From NCBI RefSeq assembly GCF_002101815.1, contig NZ_LQPM01000018.1:1-64000 (forward strand): a stretch of 64,000 nucleotides of DNA, given 5' to 3'. This DNA comes from Mycobacterium paraense (lineage in GTDB: Bacteria > Actinomycetota > Actinomycetes > Mycobacteriales > Mycobacteriaceae). A program made the translations under genes and the position numbers. Below, one piece after another: positions 1 to 9,268 of this stretch; the first letter of the stretch is position 1; each line of letters begins with the position of its first letter. Below the pieces are notes generated by a model. That model saw nothing but the letters and a program-made list of their open reading frames with translations, was not told the DNA's origin and ran no database searches.

Positions 1-2417
1 GGGCCGCCCGGGGGCGGCGGCGGGGCCAGCAGCGGGATCGTGATCGGCGGCAGACCGGGGATCTCGACGACCTGCGATCCGACCACCGGTGGCGCGCCCT
101 CGGGCGGTGGCGGCGGCGCCGGCGGGATGCCGTTGCTGACCTGGATCGTGATGATCGAGCCCGGGATCGTCGCGCCGCTGGGCGTCGTTCCGACCACCTC
201 GCCGGCCTTCGCGCTGCTGTTGACCGAGTTGGTTTGGTCGGCGACCTGGAAGCCGGCCTCCTTGAGGCGCTGGCGGGCCATGTCGACATCCATCCCGGTG
301 ACGGCGGGGACACGGGAACCGGGGGAGCCATCGACGTAGCGCGGGTCGGTCGGCGGCAACGCCACCGGCCCGAAGTTGGTGGCGATCGGCTTCATCGCGG
401 TGAACCAGGTGCGCGCCGGCTCGTTACCGCCGTACAGGTCACCCTCGCCGCAGTGGCGCAGCGGGGAGGAGCACAGGTCGGTCGGGTTGGGGGAGTCGTC
501 GTAGATGTAGTTGGCGGCCGCGTAGTGGCTCGTGAAGCCCACGAAAGCGGACGACCTGTGCGCCTCGGTGGTGCCCGTCTTGGCGGACACCGGCAGGTCC
601 CAGCCCGCCGCGCCGGCCGAACCGGCCGCGGTGCCGCCGCCCACCGCGTCCTTGCTCATCGCGTTGGCCATCGTGTTGGCCAGCCCCTCGGGCACCACCT
701 GATCGCAGGTCTCGGTGGTCACCGCGACCTCGTTGCCGTTGCGGTCGATCAGCTTGTCGATCGGGTTGGGCGGGCACCACACCCCGCCGGAGGCCAGGGT
801 GGCCGCGACGTTGGACAGCTCCAGGGCGTTCACCTCGATCGGGCCGAGGGTGAACGAGCCGATGTTCTGCCGCTTGACGAAGTCGGCCAGGCTCTCGTTG
901 CTGTCGCGGTTGTAGTCGCGAGCGGTGCCGGGGTCGGCGTAGGACCGCAGCCCGAGCTTGATCGCCATGTCCACGGTCCGGGTGACGCCGACCTGCTGGA
1001 TCAGCTTTGCGAACGCGGTGTTGGGCGAGGTGGCCAGCGCGTCGGTCACGTTCATCGAGCCCCGGTAGTTGCCGGCGTTGACCACGCACCAGGTGTCCTT
1101 GGGGCAGCCCTTGGCGCCGCCGCTGCCCATGCCCTTGGCCTGGAAGCGGCCCGGAACCTCGAGCGTGGCGTTGATGCCCATGCCCATGTCCAGCGCGGCG
1201 GCCGTGGTGAAGATCTTGAAGACCGACCCGGCGCCGTCGCCGACCAGCGAGAACGGTTGCGGTCGCATGGTTTGGCCGGCGTCGAGGTCCAGGCCGTAGG
1301 TGCGGTTGCTGGCCATCGCCATGACGTGGTGGGAGGTCTTGCCCGGCTCGATCACGCTCATCACGCTCGAGATGCCCGGCAGGGTGGGGCTGGCGAACTT
1401 GTCGATGGAGGCCTTGACGGGGATCTGCACGTCCGGATCCAGCGTCGTGCGGATCAGGTAGCCGCCCCGGGCCACCTGTTCCTTACTGATCCCCGCGCGC
1501 GAGAGGTACTCCTGGACGTAGTCGCAGAAAAAGGCGCGGTCGCCGGCGGCGATGCAGCCGCGGGGCAGCTCATTGGGCTGCGGCAGCACGCCCAGCGGTG
1601 TGGCCTTGGCCGCCCGCAGGGCGTCGGCCTCCTGCGGCAGGTTCTCGATCATCGTGTCCAGGACCAGGTTCCGCCGGGCCAGGGCGCCGTCGGGGTTGGT
1701 GTACGGATTCAGCGCGCTGGTCGACTGCACCATGCCCGCCAGCAGCGCCGCCTGCTGCCAGTTCAGGTCGGAGGCGTTGATGCCGAAGTAGGTCTGCGCC
1801 GCGTCCTGCACGCCGAACGAGCCGTTGCCGAACGAGACCAGATTGAGGTACCGGGTCAAGATCTCGGGCTTGGTGAACGTCTTGTCCAGCGTGAGCGCCA
1901 TCCGGATCTCGCGCAGCTTGCGCGCCGGGGTGGTTTCGACGGCCGCGCGTTTCTCGGCGTCGGTCTGGGCGGTCACCAGCAGTTGGTAGTTCTTCACGTA
2001 CTGCTGTTCGATGGTCGAGCCGCCGCGGGTGTCGACGTCGCCGGAGGCGTAGCCGGCCAGCCCGGTCAGGGTGCCCTTCCAGTCCACGCCGTTGTGGTCG
2101 GCGAACCGCTTGTCCTCGATCGAGACGATCGCCAGCTTCATGGTGTTGGCGATCTTGTCGGTGGGCACCTCGAACCGGCGCTGCGAATACAGCCAGGCGA
2201 TGACGTTGCCCTTCTTGTCGACCATCGTCGACACGGCGGGCACCTCACCCTGCAGCAGCTGCGCCGACCCGTTGGCGACCACTTCGGAGGCCCGGTTGGA
2301 CATCAGCCCGACGCCGCCGGCGAGCGGAAACATCAGCGCCGTGGCCACGACGCTGGCCAATAAGCAGCACCCCGCGAGCTTGAGAATCGTGAGCACGGCC
2401 GGGGGGCGGTCTGACAT
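1..2417 (-). CDS. ponA2: Bifunctional class A penicillin-binding protein PonA2 (3' end off window)
   Basis: This gene makes an envelope enzyme that polymerises and cross-links peptidoglycan. The ATG start at 2417 opens a cytoplasmic N-terminus and a membrane segment at about residues 12-35. The GT51 transglycosylase domain follows, with EDKRFADH near residue 101 and GGSTIEQQ at 132-139. The transpeptidase domain shows GSVFK near residue 400, SPN near 464 and KTG near 613. A PASTA domain starts near residue 680 and runs into a Pro-rich tail that leaves the window. About 805 codons are visible, against 810 residues in the M. tuberculosis protein, so only a few residues are missing. It is divergent from whiB4 across about 360 bp. 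Identity is based on the domain order, motifs and neighbourhood. Confidence 0.96.
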   Translation of the reverse strand, partial: MSDRPPAVLTILKLAGCCLLASVVATALMFPLAGGVGLMSNRASEVVANGSAQLLQGEVPAVSTMVDKKGNVIAWLYSQRRFEVPTDKIANTMKLAIVSIEDKRFADHNGVDWKGTLTGLAGYASGDVDTRGGSTIEQQYVKNYQLLVTAQTDAEKRAAVETTPARKLREIRMALTLDKTFTKPEILTRYLNLVSFGNGSFGVQDAAQTYFGINASDLNWQQAALLAGMVQSTSALNPYTNPDGALARRNLVLDTMIENLPQEADALRAAKATPLGVLPQPNELPRGCIAAGDRAFFCDYVQEYLSRAGISKEQVARGGYLIRTTLDPDVQIPVKASIDKFASPTLPGISSVMSVIEPGKTSHHVMAMASNRTYGLDLDAGQTMRPQPFSLVGDGAGSVFKIFTTAAALDMGMGINATLEVPGRFQAKGMGSGGAKGCPKDTWCVVNAGNYRGSMNVTDALATSPNTAFAKLIQQVGVTRTVDMAIKLGLRSYADPGTARDYNRDSNESLADFVKRQNIGSFTLGPIEVNALELSNVAATLASGGVWCPPNPIDKLIDRNGNEVAVTTETCDQVVPEGLANTMANAMSKDAVGGGTAAGSAGAAGWDLPVSAKTGTTEAHRSSAFVGFTSHYAAANYIYDDSPNPTDLCSSPLRHCGEGDLYGGNEPARTWFTAMKPIATNFGPVALPPTDPRYVDGSPGSRVPAVTGMDVDMARQRLKEAGFQVADQTNSVNSSAKAGEVVGTTPSGATIPGSIITIQVSNGIPPAPPPPPEGAPPVVGSQVVEIPGLPPITIPLLAPPPPPGG

Positions 2418-2778
2418 GCGTACAAGGGTAGCGGCCCCTGATCAGGTAGCCACGCCATGAGATGACCAAAGCCTCTCGCCTGCGGTGACCAGCGAACTTA
2501 TGCTCGGGATTGGCAAAAAATTTGCGCCGCCGTCACTGCTCATCCACCGAGGTGAAGTGCGAGGTCGGCCCGGCGGGCTTATGCTTTCCGGCAAGACTGC
2601 ACGCGCGTCCCAAAAAAAGCGTTATCAGACTGTTGCGCAATTGCCACCTGACCACCTAACTTAGACACACGGTGAGATTCAGATAACACCGAATCGCATG
2701 GTGTGGCGTAGATCGCAAGCAGGGTCTGCACCCGAGGAGGGCGGCCGCGACGAGCGGTCGGAAGGAAGGGAACAGCTC
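2418..2778. other. ponA2-whiB4 divergent intergenic region
   Basis: These 361 bases separate the divergent ponA2 and whiB4 starts and should carry promoters for both. The sequence is less GC-rich than the genes and includes runs of A (2514-2521 and 2612-2618). I cannot name a specific operator. Longer open frames here in other phases lack coding support. Confidence 0.5.
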
Positions 2779-3129
2779 GTGTCAGGTTCACGGCCGGCCG
2801 CGCGTAGAACAAACATTGCGGCTGCACAGGGGGTACTGCGCAGTGTTGACGCGGAAGATCGGATCGCCTGGGTCTCAAAAGCGCTGTGCCGGACCACTGA
2901 CCCCGACGAACTGTTTGTTCGCGGCGCCGCCCAGCGCAAGGCGGCGGTGATCTGCCGGCATTGCCCGGTGATGCAGGAGTGCGGCGCCGACGCGTTGGAC
3001 AACAAGGTCGAGTTCGGCGTGTGGGGCGGCATGACCGAGCGCCAGCGCAGGGCTCTGCTCAAGCAGCACCCCGAGGTCATCTCCTGGTCGGACTTCTTCG
3101 AAAAGCGCCGCGGCCGCACCGCCGGCTGA
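2779..3129 (+). CDS. whiB4: WhiB4 iron-sulfur redox-sensing regulator
   Basis: This is a 116-residue WhiB-family protein. Cys37, Cys59, Cys62 and Cys68 give the C-x21-C-x2-C-x5-C ligand set for a [4Fe-4S] cluster. The family turn GVWGG lies at residues 80-84, followed by an Arg/Lys-rich DNA-binding tail. In M. tuberculosis, WhiB4 is an oxidation-sensitive DNA-binding regulator of the oxidative stress response. The GTG at 2779 is preferred over the longer frame from 2698 because it has a purine-rich ribosome binding site (GGAAGGG, 2764-2770) at suitable spacing and gives the family length. The residues from SVDAEDRIAWVSKALC onward are essentially those of mycobacterial WhiB4. Confidence 0.95.
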   Translation: MSGSRPAARRTNIAAAQGVLRSVDAEDRIAWVSKALCRTTDPDELFVRGAAQRKAAVICRHCPVMQECGADALDNKVEFGVWGGMTERQRRALLKQHPEVISWSDFFEKRRGRTAG

Positions 3130-3171
3130 CCCCGCCATTATTACGACGCGGTTGCGCAACGGGACGGCCTA

Positions 3172-3396
3172 ACCCGTCCAATAGTTTTGAAAATAACGGT
3201 TTTCATAATTACGCTATTGTTACAGCCTTCGTCCGCCCCTTCGGCTGGACCATGTCCAATAGCTGACTAACGTGTGTCGAATACGAGCTGGCTTGTGCCT
3301 AATACGATTTCGGCAGCAACGAAATCAGTCTTTCCGGGTAAGGCTGGCCCGTGTCCAATAGGCTGCATCGGCTCCTTACTGGCGTGTGACAAATAG
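3172..3396 (+). repeat. Cluster of six degenerate GTGTCCAATA-type repeats
   Basis: The intergenic region between whiB4 and bagB (3130-3510) contains a short motif in six copies, all in the same direction. They lie at about 3173-3184, 3252-3262, 3272-3284, 3294-3305, 3351-3361 and 3384-3396. The core is GTGTCCAATA followed by G or C, with one to three mismatches in the weaker copies. Copies two to four are about 21-22 bp apart, which is two helical turns. The stretch holds no convincing gene. The function is unknown; a multi-site protein-binding region is one possibility. Confidence 0.6.
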
Positions 3397-3485
3397 AATC
3401 GGCTGCTCGGCGGCGCCGTCAACGACAATTGGCGAGCGTGAAGTGCGCAGCGCATTTTCGGCGTGTGTCGGCCTGAATTTCAACG

Positions 3486-3512
3486 CCCGCAGCAACTGCT
3501 GCGGGTTTCGTT
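3486..3512. terminator. Hairpin between convergent whiB4 and bagB
   Basis: A perfect 8-bp stem, CCCGCAGC (3486-3493) pairing with GCTGCGGG (3498-3505), has a four-base loop and is followed on the + strand by TTTCGTT. It lies immediately beyond the bagB stop codon and downstream of whiB4. A bidirectional terminator is likely, better supported for the + strand because of the T-rich tail. Confidence 0.65.
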
Positions 3513-4665
3513 AGTGCCCCGCGGCGCGGGCCGCCTCGTCACCGGCGGCGGTGATCTGGTCGGCGAGCGCCCGCAGCGCATCCAGGTCCGAAACGTCGAA
3601 CGGCAGCGACGGAACCCCGATGACCGGCACGTGCGGGTGGGCTCCGGTGAACCGGGAAAGGAGCCTGACCTCGCGTTTCGCTGTTTGCGCGCGGTCCGCG
3701 TGAATCCTGAGCACCGCGGCGGCCAGCGCGGCGGCCTCGGAATCCGAGGCGTCCAGGGTCTCGCTGCCGTCGATGGCCCGTTCCACCGGCAGGGAACACA
3801 GGGTCGGGTGCGTGCGGTTCAAGACGAGGCCGGCCAGCGGCATGGCCTCCTGCGACAGTCGGTCGACGAAGAAGGCCGCCTCGCGCAGCGCGTCCGGCTC
3901 GGCGGCCGACACCACCACAAACTGAGTGCCGCGCCTTTTCAGCAGCGCGTAGGTGCGGTCGGCCTTTTCCCGGAAGCCGCCAAAGGTCGCGTCCAGCGAT
4001 TGCACGAACGCGGCCGCGTCGCCCAGCATCTGCGAGCCGAGCACCGTCGACAGCGCCTTCATCGCCAAACCCATTGCGCCGGTGACCAATCTGCCGATGC
4101 CCCGGCCGGGGGCGAGCAGCAGCCGCCACAATCGGCTATCCATGAAACTGCCCAATCGCTTGGGCGCGTCCAAGAAATCGAGCGCGTTGCGCGACGGGGG
4201 AGTATCCACCACCACCAGGTCCCAGCGGTCCTCGCCCAGCAGTTGGCCGAGCTTTTCCATCGCCATGTATTCCTGCGTGCCGGCCAGTGAGGTCGCGACC
4301 GTCTGATAGAACTGGTTGTCCAAGATCGCTTGTGCCCGACCGGGTCCCGAGTATTGGACCACCATTTCGTCGAACGTGCGGCGCATGTCGAGCATCATCG
4401 CGTGCAGCTCGCCGGGCACCTCGGGCGCCAGCGGCACCCGTTGCGGCGTATTGCCCAGGTCGTTGACTCCGAGCGCCTGCGCCAGCCGCTTGGCCGGGTC
4501 GATCGTCAAAACGCAGACGGTGCGGCCGTATTCGGCCGCGCGCAGCGCCATGGCCGCCGCGGTAGTGGTCTTGCCGACGCCGCCGGCGCCGCAGCACACG
4601 ACCACCCGGTTCGCCCGGTCGGCCAGGATCGCCGCCATATCAAGGGTTGTCGGCACGGTACTCAT
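3511..4665 (-). CDS. bagB: ArsA/Get3-like ATPase BagB (Rv3680 homologue)
   Basis: This is a 384-residue cytosolic P-loop ATPase of the ArsA/Get3 (SIMIBI) class. The deviant Walker A motif [11 protein letters not shown] lies at about residues 26-36. The switch-like segment [14 protein letters not shown] follows mid-protein, and the adenine-side region contains GLVLNRTHP. Its ATG overlaps the stop of the upstream gene in an ATGA arrangement (4662-4665), so the two proteins are probably made together. In M. tuberculosis the Rv3679/Rv3680 pair (BagA/BagB) interacts and protects cells against glycerol-derived toxicity and nitric oxide. The substrate is not known, and the arsenite-pump annotation common for the family is not supported by any neighbouring ArsB gene. 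Confidence 0.9.
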   Translation of the reverse strand: MSTVPTTLDMAAILADRANRVVVCCGAGGVGKTTTAAAMALRAAEYGRTVCVLTIDPAKRLAQALGVNDLGNTPQRVPLAPEVPGELHAMMLDMRRTFDEMVVQYSGPGRAQAILDNQFYQTVATSLAGTQEYMAMEKLGQLLGEDRWDLVVVDTPPSRNALDFLDAPKRLGSFMDSRLWRLLLAPGRGIGRLVTGAMGLAMKALSTVLGSQMLGDAAAFVQSLDATFGGFREKADRTYALLKRRGTQFVVVSAAEPDALREAAFFVDRLSQEAMPLAGLVLNRTHPTLCSLPVERAIDGSETLDASDSEAAALAAAVLRIHADRAQTAKREVRLLSRFTGAHPHVPVIGVPSLPFDVSDLDALRALADQITAAGDEAARAAGH

Positions 4666-5687
4666 CGAACTCCCTGCTGCGCAAGCGATTCGGAAAGCTC
4701 ATACAGGCTGCCGAGGTCGACGCCGTCGGAAATCGCGGGCAGTTCCAGCCGCGGCACCTTCAACGCGTCGAGCTGCTGCGCGGTCTCGGCGCGTGCGGTG
4801 ATCCGGGTCGCATGCTCGATGGTTTCGGTCAGCAGGCCGGCGAAGTCGGCGTCGTTGAGCTTGATTCCGGCCAGCTCCAGGCCGGCCCGCACCGAGTCCG
4901 CGTCCACGTCGCCCTCGGCGGCCTTGGCCAGGTCGCGCGGCTCCAGGAACGAGGGGATGTTGCGGTTCACGATCACGCTGCCGATCGGCAGTTCCATCTC
5001 GGCGAGCTCCTCGATGGCTTCGAGCGTTTCCTGGACGGGCAGCGCTTCGAGCAGCGTGACCAGATGGATCGCGGTCTGGTCGGAGTGCAGCAGCTTCACC
5101 ACACCCTCGGCCTGCGAGAAGACGGGGCCGCCCTTGGCCAGGTCCTTCACCGCCTTGGTGACGTCGAGGAAGCGGGCGATGCGGCCCGTCGGCGGGGCGT
5201 CGACGACGACCGCGTCGTAGACGGGGTTCTTGGATCCCTTGTTCAGGCGCACCACCGACTCCTTGATCTTGCCGGTGAGCAGCACGTCGCGCAGGCCCGG
5301 CGCGATCGTCGTCGCGAACTCGATGGCGCCGATGCGGCGCATCGCCCGGCCCGCGATCCCGAGGTTGTAGAACATGTCCAGGTACTCCAGGAACGCGGCC
5401 TCGATGTCGATCGCCAGCGCGTTGACCTCGCCGCCCCGCTCGGCGGTGGCGATCTTGAGTTCCTGATAGGGCAGCGGCGGAACGTCGAAAAGTTGCGCAA
5501 TCCCTTGGCGGCCTTCGACTTCGACGAGCAGGACCTTGCGGCCGCCCGCCGCCAGCGTCAGTGCCAGCGCGGCCGCGACCGTCGACTTACCGGTTCCGCC
5601 CTTGCCGGTCACGAAATGCAAGCGGGCCTTCGACAGGCGCGAGGGCCAGCCGACGGAATTGCCGCCGCTAGGAGTGGATGCCACCAT
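4662..5687 (-). CDS. bagA: ArsA/Get3-like ATPase BagA (Rv3679 homologue)
   Basis: This 341-residue ATPase is the partner of BagB. It has a clear Walker A motif ([13 protein letters not shown]) at about residues 28-40 and the switch segment [14 protein letters not shown] mid-protein. The N-terminal region before the P-loop is short and there is no membrane segment. It is the first gene of a two-gene operon and its stop overlaps the bagB start. The ATG at 5687 gives the family length. A 74-bp gap separates it from the divergent small gene at 5762, so the operon promoter should lie there. The heterodimer role is taken from the M. tuberculosis pair and is not shown by the sequence itself. Confidence 0.9.
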   Translation of the reverse strand: MVASTPSGGNSVGWPSRLSKARLHFVTGKGGTGKSTVAAALALTLAAGGRKVLLVEVEGRQGIAQLFDVPPLPYQELKIATAERGGEVNALAIDIEAAFLEYLDMFYNLGIAGRAMRRIGAIEFATTIAPGLRDVLLTGKIKESVVRLNKGSKNPVYDAVVVDAPPTGRIARFLDVTKAVKDLAKGGPVFSQAEGVVKLLHSDQTAIHLVTLLEALPVQETLEAIEELAEMELPIGSVIVNRNIPSFLEPRDLAKAAEGDVDADSVRAGLELAGIKLNDADFAGLLTETIEHATRITARAETAQQLDALKVPRLELPAISDGVDLGSLYELSESLAQQGVR

Positions 5688-5761
5688 CGCATGCTAGCCC
5701 GGCCGCCGCAGGGCGCTTGGGCAGGCCAGAGCCGTTGAGCGCCGACCGATAAGCTCGCGTC

Positions 5762-5923
5762 ATGAGCCAACCCACCGCATGGGAATACGTCACGGTCCCC
5801 CTGCTCACGCACGCGACCAAACAGATCCTCGACCAGTGGGGCGCCGATGGCTGGGAGCTGGTGTCCGTACTGCCCGGGCCCACCGGTGAACAGCACGTCG
5901 CGTATCTGAAGCGCCCCAAATAG
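5762..5923 (+). CDS. Small DUF4177-like protein (Rv3678A homologue)
   Basis: This 53-residue open frame begins MSQPTAWEYVTVPLLTHATK and ends AYLKRPK. The pattern WEYVTVPL...LDQWGADGWELVSV is typical of the very small DUF4177-type proteins found in actinobacteria. The frame is conserved in position in M. tuberculosis, upstream of a RidA-family gene. Only two bases separate its stop from the next ATG, so it is the first gene of the + strand operon 5762-7181. Function is unknown. It is easily missed because of its length. Confidence 0.8.
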   Translation: MSQPTAWEYVTVPLLTHATKQILDQWGADGWELVSVLPGPTGEQHVAYLKRPK

Positions 5924-5925
5924 AG

Positions 5926-6390
5926 ATGAGTGCTTCCGCCCGGCTGGAGCAGCTCGGGGTCACACTCCCGGGGGTCGCTGCGCCGCTGGCCTCGTACGTG
6001 CCGGCGGTGCGAACCGGCAACCTGGTCTATACCTCGGGTCAGTTGCCGATGGAGGCCGGACACCTGGCGGGGACCGGCAAGGTCGGCGCCGAGGTCAGCC
6101 CCGAACGGGGCAAGGCGCTCGCGCGGATCTGCGCCCTGAACGCGCTCGCCGCGGTGAATTCGGTGGTGGGCATCGACGCCGTCACCCGGGTGGTCAAGGT
6201 GGTCGGGTTCGTCGCGTCGGCTCCGGGTTTCAACGGCCAGCCCAGCGTCGTCAACGGCGCGTCCGATCTGCTCGCCGAGGTGTTCGGTGACGCCGGTGCG
6301 CACGCGCGTTCGGCGGTCGGCGTCTCCGAGCTGCCGCTGGACGCGCCGGTTGAGGTGGAGCTGATCGTGGAGGTCGGCGCGGGCCCGTGA
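5926..6390 (+). CDS. RidA/YjgF/UK114 family protein (Rv3678c homologue)
   Basis: This is a 154-residue protein of the RidA fold. Family signatures are the N-terminal PAVRTGNLVYTSGQLPM segment and the central RICALNALAAVNSVVG helix. RidA proteins form trimers, and canonical members hydrolyse reactive imine/enamine intermediates. This subgroup lacks an obvious match to the C-terminal IEVEAVA arginine motif of canonical RidA and ends in VEVELIVEVGAGP, so deaminase activity is uncertain. The ATG follows the upstream stop by two bases, and its own stop overlaps the next GTG start (GTGA, 6387-6390), which indicates translational coupling. Confidence 0.9.
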   Translation: MSASARLEQLGVTLPGVAAPLASYVPAVRTGNLVYTSGQLPMEAGHLAGTGKVGAEVSPERGKALARICALNALAAVNSVVGIDAVTRVVKVVGFVASAPGFNGQPSVVNGASDLLAEVFGDAGAHARSAVGVSELPLDAPVEVELIVEVGAGP

Positions 6391-7181
6391 CCGAGGTTGC
6401 CGAGTCGCTGACCCATCCCGCATACGGCAGGTTGCGGGCGGTCACCGACACTGTCTCGGTCCTGTTGGCCGACAACCCCGGCCTGCTGACGCTGGAGGGC
6501 ACCAACACCTGGGTGCTGCGCGGCCCGGGCAGCGACGAGCTGGTCGTCGTGGATCCCGGCCCGGAGGACGACGCGCACATCGAACGGGTCGCCGCCGCCG
6601 GCCGCATCTCGTTGGTGCTGATCAGTCACCGGCACGGCGACCACACCGACGGCATCGACAAGCTGGTCGAACGCACGGGAGCGACCGTCCGGTCGGCGGG
6701 CAGCGGGTTTCTGCGTGGCCTCGGCGGTCACCTGACCGATGGTGAAGTGATCGATGCGGCGGGCCTGAAGATCAAGGTGATGGCGACGCCCGGCCACACC
6801 GCCGACTCCCTGTCGTTCGTCCTCGACGACGCCGTCCTCACGGCGGACACGGTGCTGGGCCGCGGCACCACCGTCATCGACAAGGAGGACGGCAGCCTGG
6901 CCGACTACCTGGAGTCGCTGCGGCGGCTACGCGGCCTGGGTAGGCGCAGGGTCCTGCCCGGGCACGGCCCGGATCTGCCCAGTCTGGAGGCCGTCGCGGC
7001 CGGCTACCTGACGCACCGGCAGGAACGCCTGGAGCAGGTGCGCGCGGCGTTGCGGGACCTCGGCGAGGAGGCCACCGCGCGCCAGGTCGTCGAACACGTC
7101 TACGTCGACGTCGACGAGAAACTCTGGGACGCGGCCGAGTGGTCGGTGCAGGCGCAGCTGGCTTACCTGCGTCGAGACTGA
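6387..7181 (+). CDS. Metallo-beta-lactamase-fold hydrolase (Rv3677c homologue)
   Basis: This is a 264-residue soluble hydrolase. The metal motif is HRHGDH at residues 81-86. A second His lies in ATPGHTADS and a bridging Asp in VLTADTVLG, with a further His in VLPGHGPD. This is the glyoxalase II-like/LACTB2-like architecture: the catalytic domain is followed by a short winged-helix C-terminus with TARQVVEHVYVDV. LACTB2-type proteins act on thioesters or RNA; the substrate here is unknown. The GTG start overlaps the RidA-family stop by four bases, making a three-gene operon with the two genes before it. Confidence 0.9.
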   Translation: MTEVAESLTHPAYGRLRAVTDTVSVLLADNPGLLTLEGTNTWVLRGPGSDELVVVDPGPEDDAHIERVAAAGRISLVLISHRHGDHTDGIDKLVERTGATVRSAGSGFLRGLGGHLTDGEVIDAAGLKIKVMATPGHTADSLSFVLDDAVLTADTVLGRGTTVIDKEDGSLADYLESLRRLRGLGRRRVLPGHGPDLPSLEAVAAGYLTHRQERLEQVRAALRDLGEEATARQVVEHVYVDVDEKLWDAAEWSVQAQLAYLRRD

Positions 7182-7241
7182 AATCTTGCAGGGGAAGTAC
7201 GAGTAGGGGCCTGCGAAATTACAGGCTCGACGCCACTGGGA

Positions 7242-7916
7242 TCACCGAGCGCGCCTGGCCAGCCTCTCGGAGTCCGAGATCAGCACGCTCTTGCCCTCCA
7301 GCCGGATCCAGCCGCGGTGGGCGAAATCGGCCAAAGCCTTGTTCACCGTCTCCCGGGACGCGCCCACCAGCTGGGCGATCTCCTCCTGGGTCAGGTCGTG
7401 GGTGACCCGCATCGCGCCGCCCTCCTGGGTGCCGAAGCGCTGCGCCAGCTGCAGCAGCTGCTTGGCCACCCGGCCGGGCACGTCGGTGAAAATGAGGTCG
7501 GCCAGGTTGTTGTTGGTCCGCCGCAGCCGCCGGGCCAACACCCGCAGCAACTGCTCGGCGATCTCCGGCCGGTCGGCGATCCACGCCCGCAACGCGTCGC
7601 GGTCCATCGACACCGCCCGCACCTCGGTAATCGTGGTGGCGCTGGACGTCCGCGGCCCCGGGTCAAAGATCGACAATTCACCGAACATGTCGGACGGGCC
7701 CATGATCGTCAGCAGATTTTCCCGGCCGTCGGGCGAACGCCGCCCGATTTTGACCTTCCCCGAGACGATGATGTACAGCCGGTCCCCGGGCTCCCCCTCG
7801 GCGAAAACCGTGTGCCCGCGCGGGAAGTCGACGGGTTGCAACTGCTTGGTCAGCGCGGTGACCGCGCCGGGCTCAACCCCTTGGAAGATTCCGGCCCTTG
7901 CCAGGATCTCGTCCAC
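7242..7916 (-). CDS. crp: cAMP receptor protein Crp (Rv3676 homologue)
   Basis: This is a 224-residue global regulator of the CRP/FNR family. The cyclic-nucleotide domain spans about residues 10-115 and contains the phosphate-binding [16 protein letters not shown] with Arg89 and Thr90. A long dimer helix follows, then a C-terminal winged helix with the recognition helix in [15 protein letters not shown]. The DNA-binding domain ends in [15 protein letters not shown]. In M. tuberculosis, Crp controls genes including whiB1, rpfA and frdA. The gene is monocistronic and converges on the upstream metallo-hydrolase gene. The 97 bp between its start and the next minus-strand gene contains TGTGA at 7970-7974, which resembles a Crp half-site, but no full palindrome is evident. 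Confidence 0.96.
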   Translation of the reverse strand: MDEILARAGIFQGVEPGAVTALTKQLQPVDFPRGHTVFAEGEPGDRLYIIVSGKVKIGRRSPDGRENLLTIMGPSDMFGELSIFDPGPRTSSATTITEVRAVSMDRDALRAWIADRPEIAEQLLRVLARRLRRTNNNLADLIFTDVPGRVAKQLLQLAQRFGTQEGGAMRVTHDLTQEEIAQLVGASRETVNKALADFAHRGWIRLEGKSVLISDSERLARRAR

Positions 7917-8013
7917 GTTGCCTCTTCAGCTTTCCGATTATGTGTACGGGCAGGCCGACCCTGCTCGTGTGACGTAAGTCTAGAGGTAAGCGAATTGTGT
8001 CCAACGTGCCACG

Positions 8014-8397
8014 CTACACACGATTGACGTGTCGAGTCCCCCTAAATTGCGGATTGACATGCGAATGGGCTCCCGCTCGCGTCGGTAATCCGGGCTCGTC
8101 GCGGTTGCTGAAGGTGATGGCAAACTCCGGCGCGGCGTGGCGCGGGCCCGGCGGGGGCGACTCGGCCAGCCGCAGCGCCTGGCGCCGATGCAGGTATTCC
8201 AGCGCCTCGGGCATGCCCTCGCGTGCCAGCGTGTGGACGTCGACGGCCTCCGCATGATCGAGGAAGTCGTCGACATCATGAGTCGTGACGGTGTCGTGGG
8301 CGAGGTCGGATTCCAGCCGCCCCAGACCGAGCGCCACGAGCATTAGCAGCCCGGGGACGCACGCCACCAGCAACCATGACACAAGGAGAGTAAACAT
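8014..8397 (-). CDS. Small membrane protein (Rv3675 homologue)
   Basis: This is a 127-residue protein with one strong N-terminal membrane segment (FTLLVSWLLVACVPGLLMLVALGL, residues 2-25). A cytosolic or external acidic domain follows with HAEAVDVHTLAREGMPEALE and HRRQALRLAE. It is conserved in mycobacteria next to crp and nth, and no function is known to me. It lies just upstream of crp on the same strand. The ATG at 8397 places the hydrophobic segment directly at the N-terminus. The 44 bp to nth is a divergent promoter region. Confidence 0.8.
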   Translation of the reverse strand: MFTLLVSWLLVACVPGLLMLVALGLGRLESDLAHDTVTTHDVDDFLDHAEAVDVHTLAREGMPEALEYLHRRQALRLAESPPPGPRHAAPEFAITFSNRDEPGLPTRAGAHSHVNPQFRGTRHVNRV

Positions 8398-8441
8398 GGC
8401 TTAGGTCTCAGCCAGATCACGAAATCAGTACTCTGTCGTAG

Positions 8442-9251
8442 GTGACAGCGGCGAAGGCATCCGGGCGCTCGAAGTCGACTCCGACCACGCAAGACGGTGC
8501 CGTCAACGGCGCCCGCAAGGCATCGGACAGCCCCGAGAGCCGGGTTGGTCTGGTGCGCCGGGCGCGGAGGATGAATCGCGCACTGGCGCAAGCGTTTCCC
8601 GACGCGCACTGCGAACTGGATTTCACCACGCCGCTGGAGCTGACGGTGGCGACGATCCTGTCGGCGCAGAGCACCGACAAACGGGTCAACCTGACGACGC
8701 CTGCGCTGTTCAAGCGGTACCGCACGGCGCTGGATTATGCGCAGGCCGACCGCGACGAACTCGAGAATCTCATCCGTCCCACCGGCTTCTTCCGCAACAA
8801 GGCTTCCTCTCTCATCGGGCTCGGGCAGGCCCTGGTCGAACGATTCGACGGCGAGGTGCCGTCGACCATGGCGGAGCTGGTCACGCTGCCCGGCGTGGGG
8901 CGTAAAACCGCCAACGTCATCCTGGGAAACGCCTTCGGCATCCCGGGAATCACCGTCGACACCCACTTCTCGCGGCTGGTACAGAGGTGGCGCTGGACGG
9001 CCGAGAAGGACCCGGTCAAGATCGAGCATGCGGTCGGGGAACTGATCGAGCGCCGGGAGTGGACCATGCTGAGCCACCGGGTGATCTTCCACGGCCGCCG
9101 CGTCTGCCACGCCCGCAAACCGGCATGCGGGGCCTGCATCCTGGCCAAGGACTGCCCGTCGTTCGGCCTCGGGCCGACCGAACCGCTGCTCGCCGCGCCC
9201 CTGGTGCAGGGTCCGGAGACCGAGCACTTGCTGTCCCTGGTCGGCCTCTAA
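8442..9251 (+). CDS. nth: Endonuclease III (DNA glycosylase/AP lyase)
   Basis: This base-excision repair enzyme removes oxidised pyrimidines. The helix-hairpin-helix motif [11 protein letters not shown] carries the catalytic Lys155, and the nucleophile-activating Asp173 follows in [10 protein letters not shown]-terminal [4Fe-4S] cluster motif, C-x6-C-x2-C-x5-C, is present in [17 protein letters not shown]. The GTG at 8442 gives 269 residues, about 24 longer at the N-terminus than the M. tuberculosis enzyme. The extra segment is Lys/Ser-rich and no later in-frame start except near residue 38 is available, so the exact start is uncertain. A thioredoxin-like gene follows after 17 bases. Confidence 0.95.
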   Translation: MTAAKASGRSKSTPTTQDGAVNGARKASDSPESRVGLVRRARRMNRALAQAFPDAHCELDFTTPLELTVATILSAQSTDKRVNLTTPALFKRYRTALDYAQADRDELENLIRPTGFFRNKASSLIGLGQALVERFDGEVPSTMAELVTLPGVGRKTANVILGNAFGIPGITVDTHFSRLVQRWRWTAEKDPVKIEHAVGELIERREWTMLSHRVIFHGRRVCHARKPACGACILAKDCPSFGLGPTEPLLAAPLVQGPETEHLLSLVGL

Positions 9252-9268
9252 TACCGGGGCCGGAGACG

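Noticed and set aside
234..2363. A 709-codon + strand frame opposite ponA2
   Set aside because: The composition is Val/Gly/Arg/His-rich with no domain. ponA2 on the other strand has all GT51 and transpeptidase motifs.
3172..3396. CRISPR array
   Set aside because: The repeats are about 11 bp, degenerate and unequally spaced, with no cas genes nearby.
7965..7978. Possible Crp autoregulatory site TGTGACGTAAGTC upstream of crp
   Set aside because: Only one half-site is convincing; the second half does not match TCACA, so I do not call a full operator.
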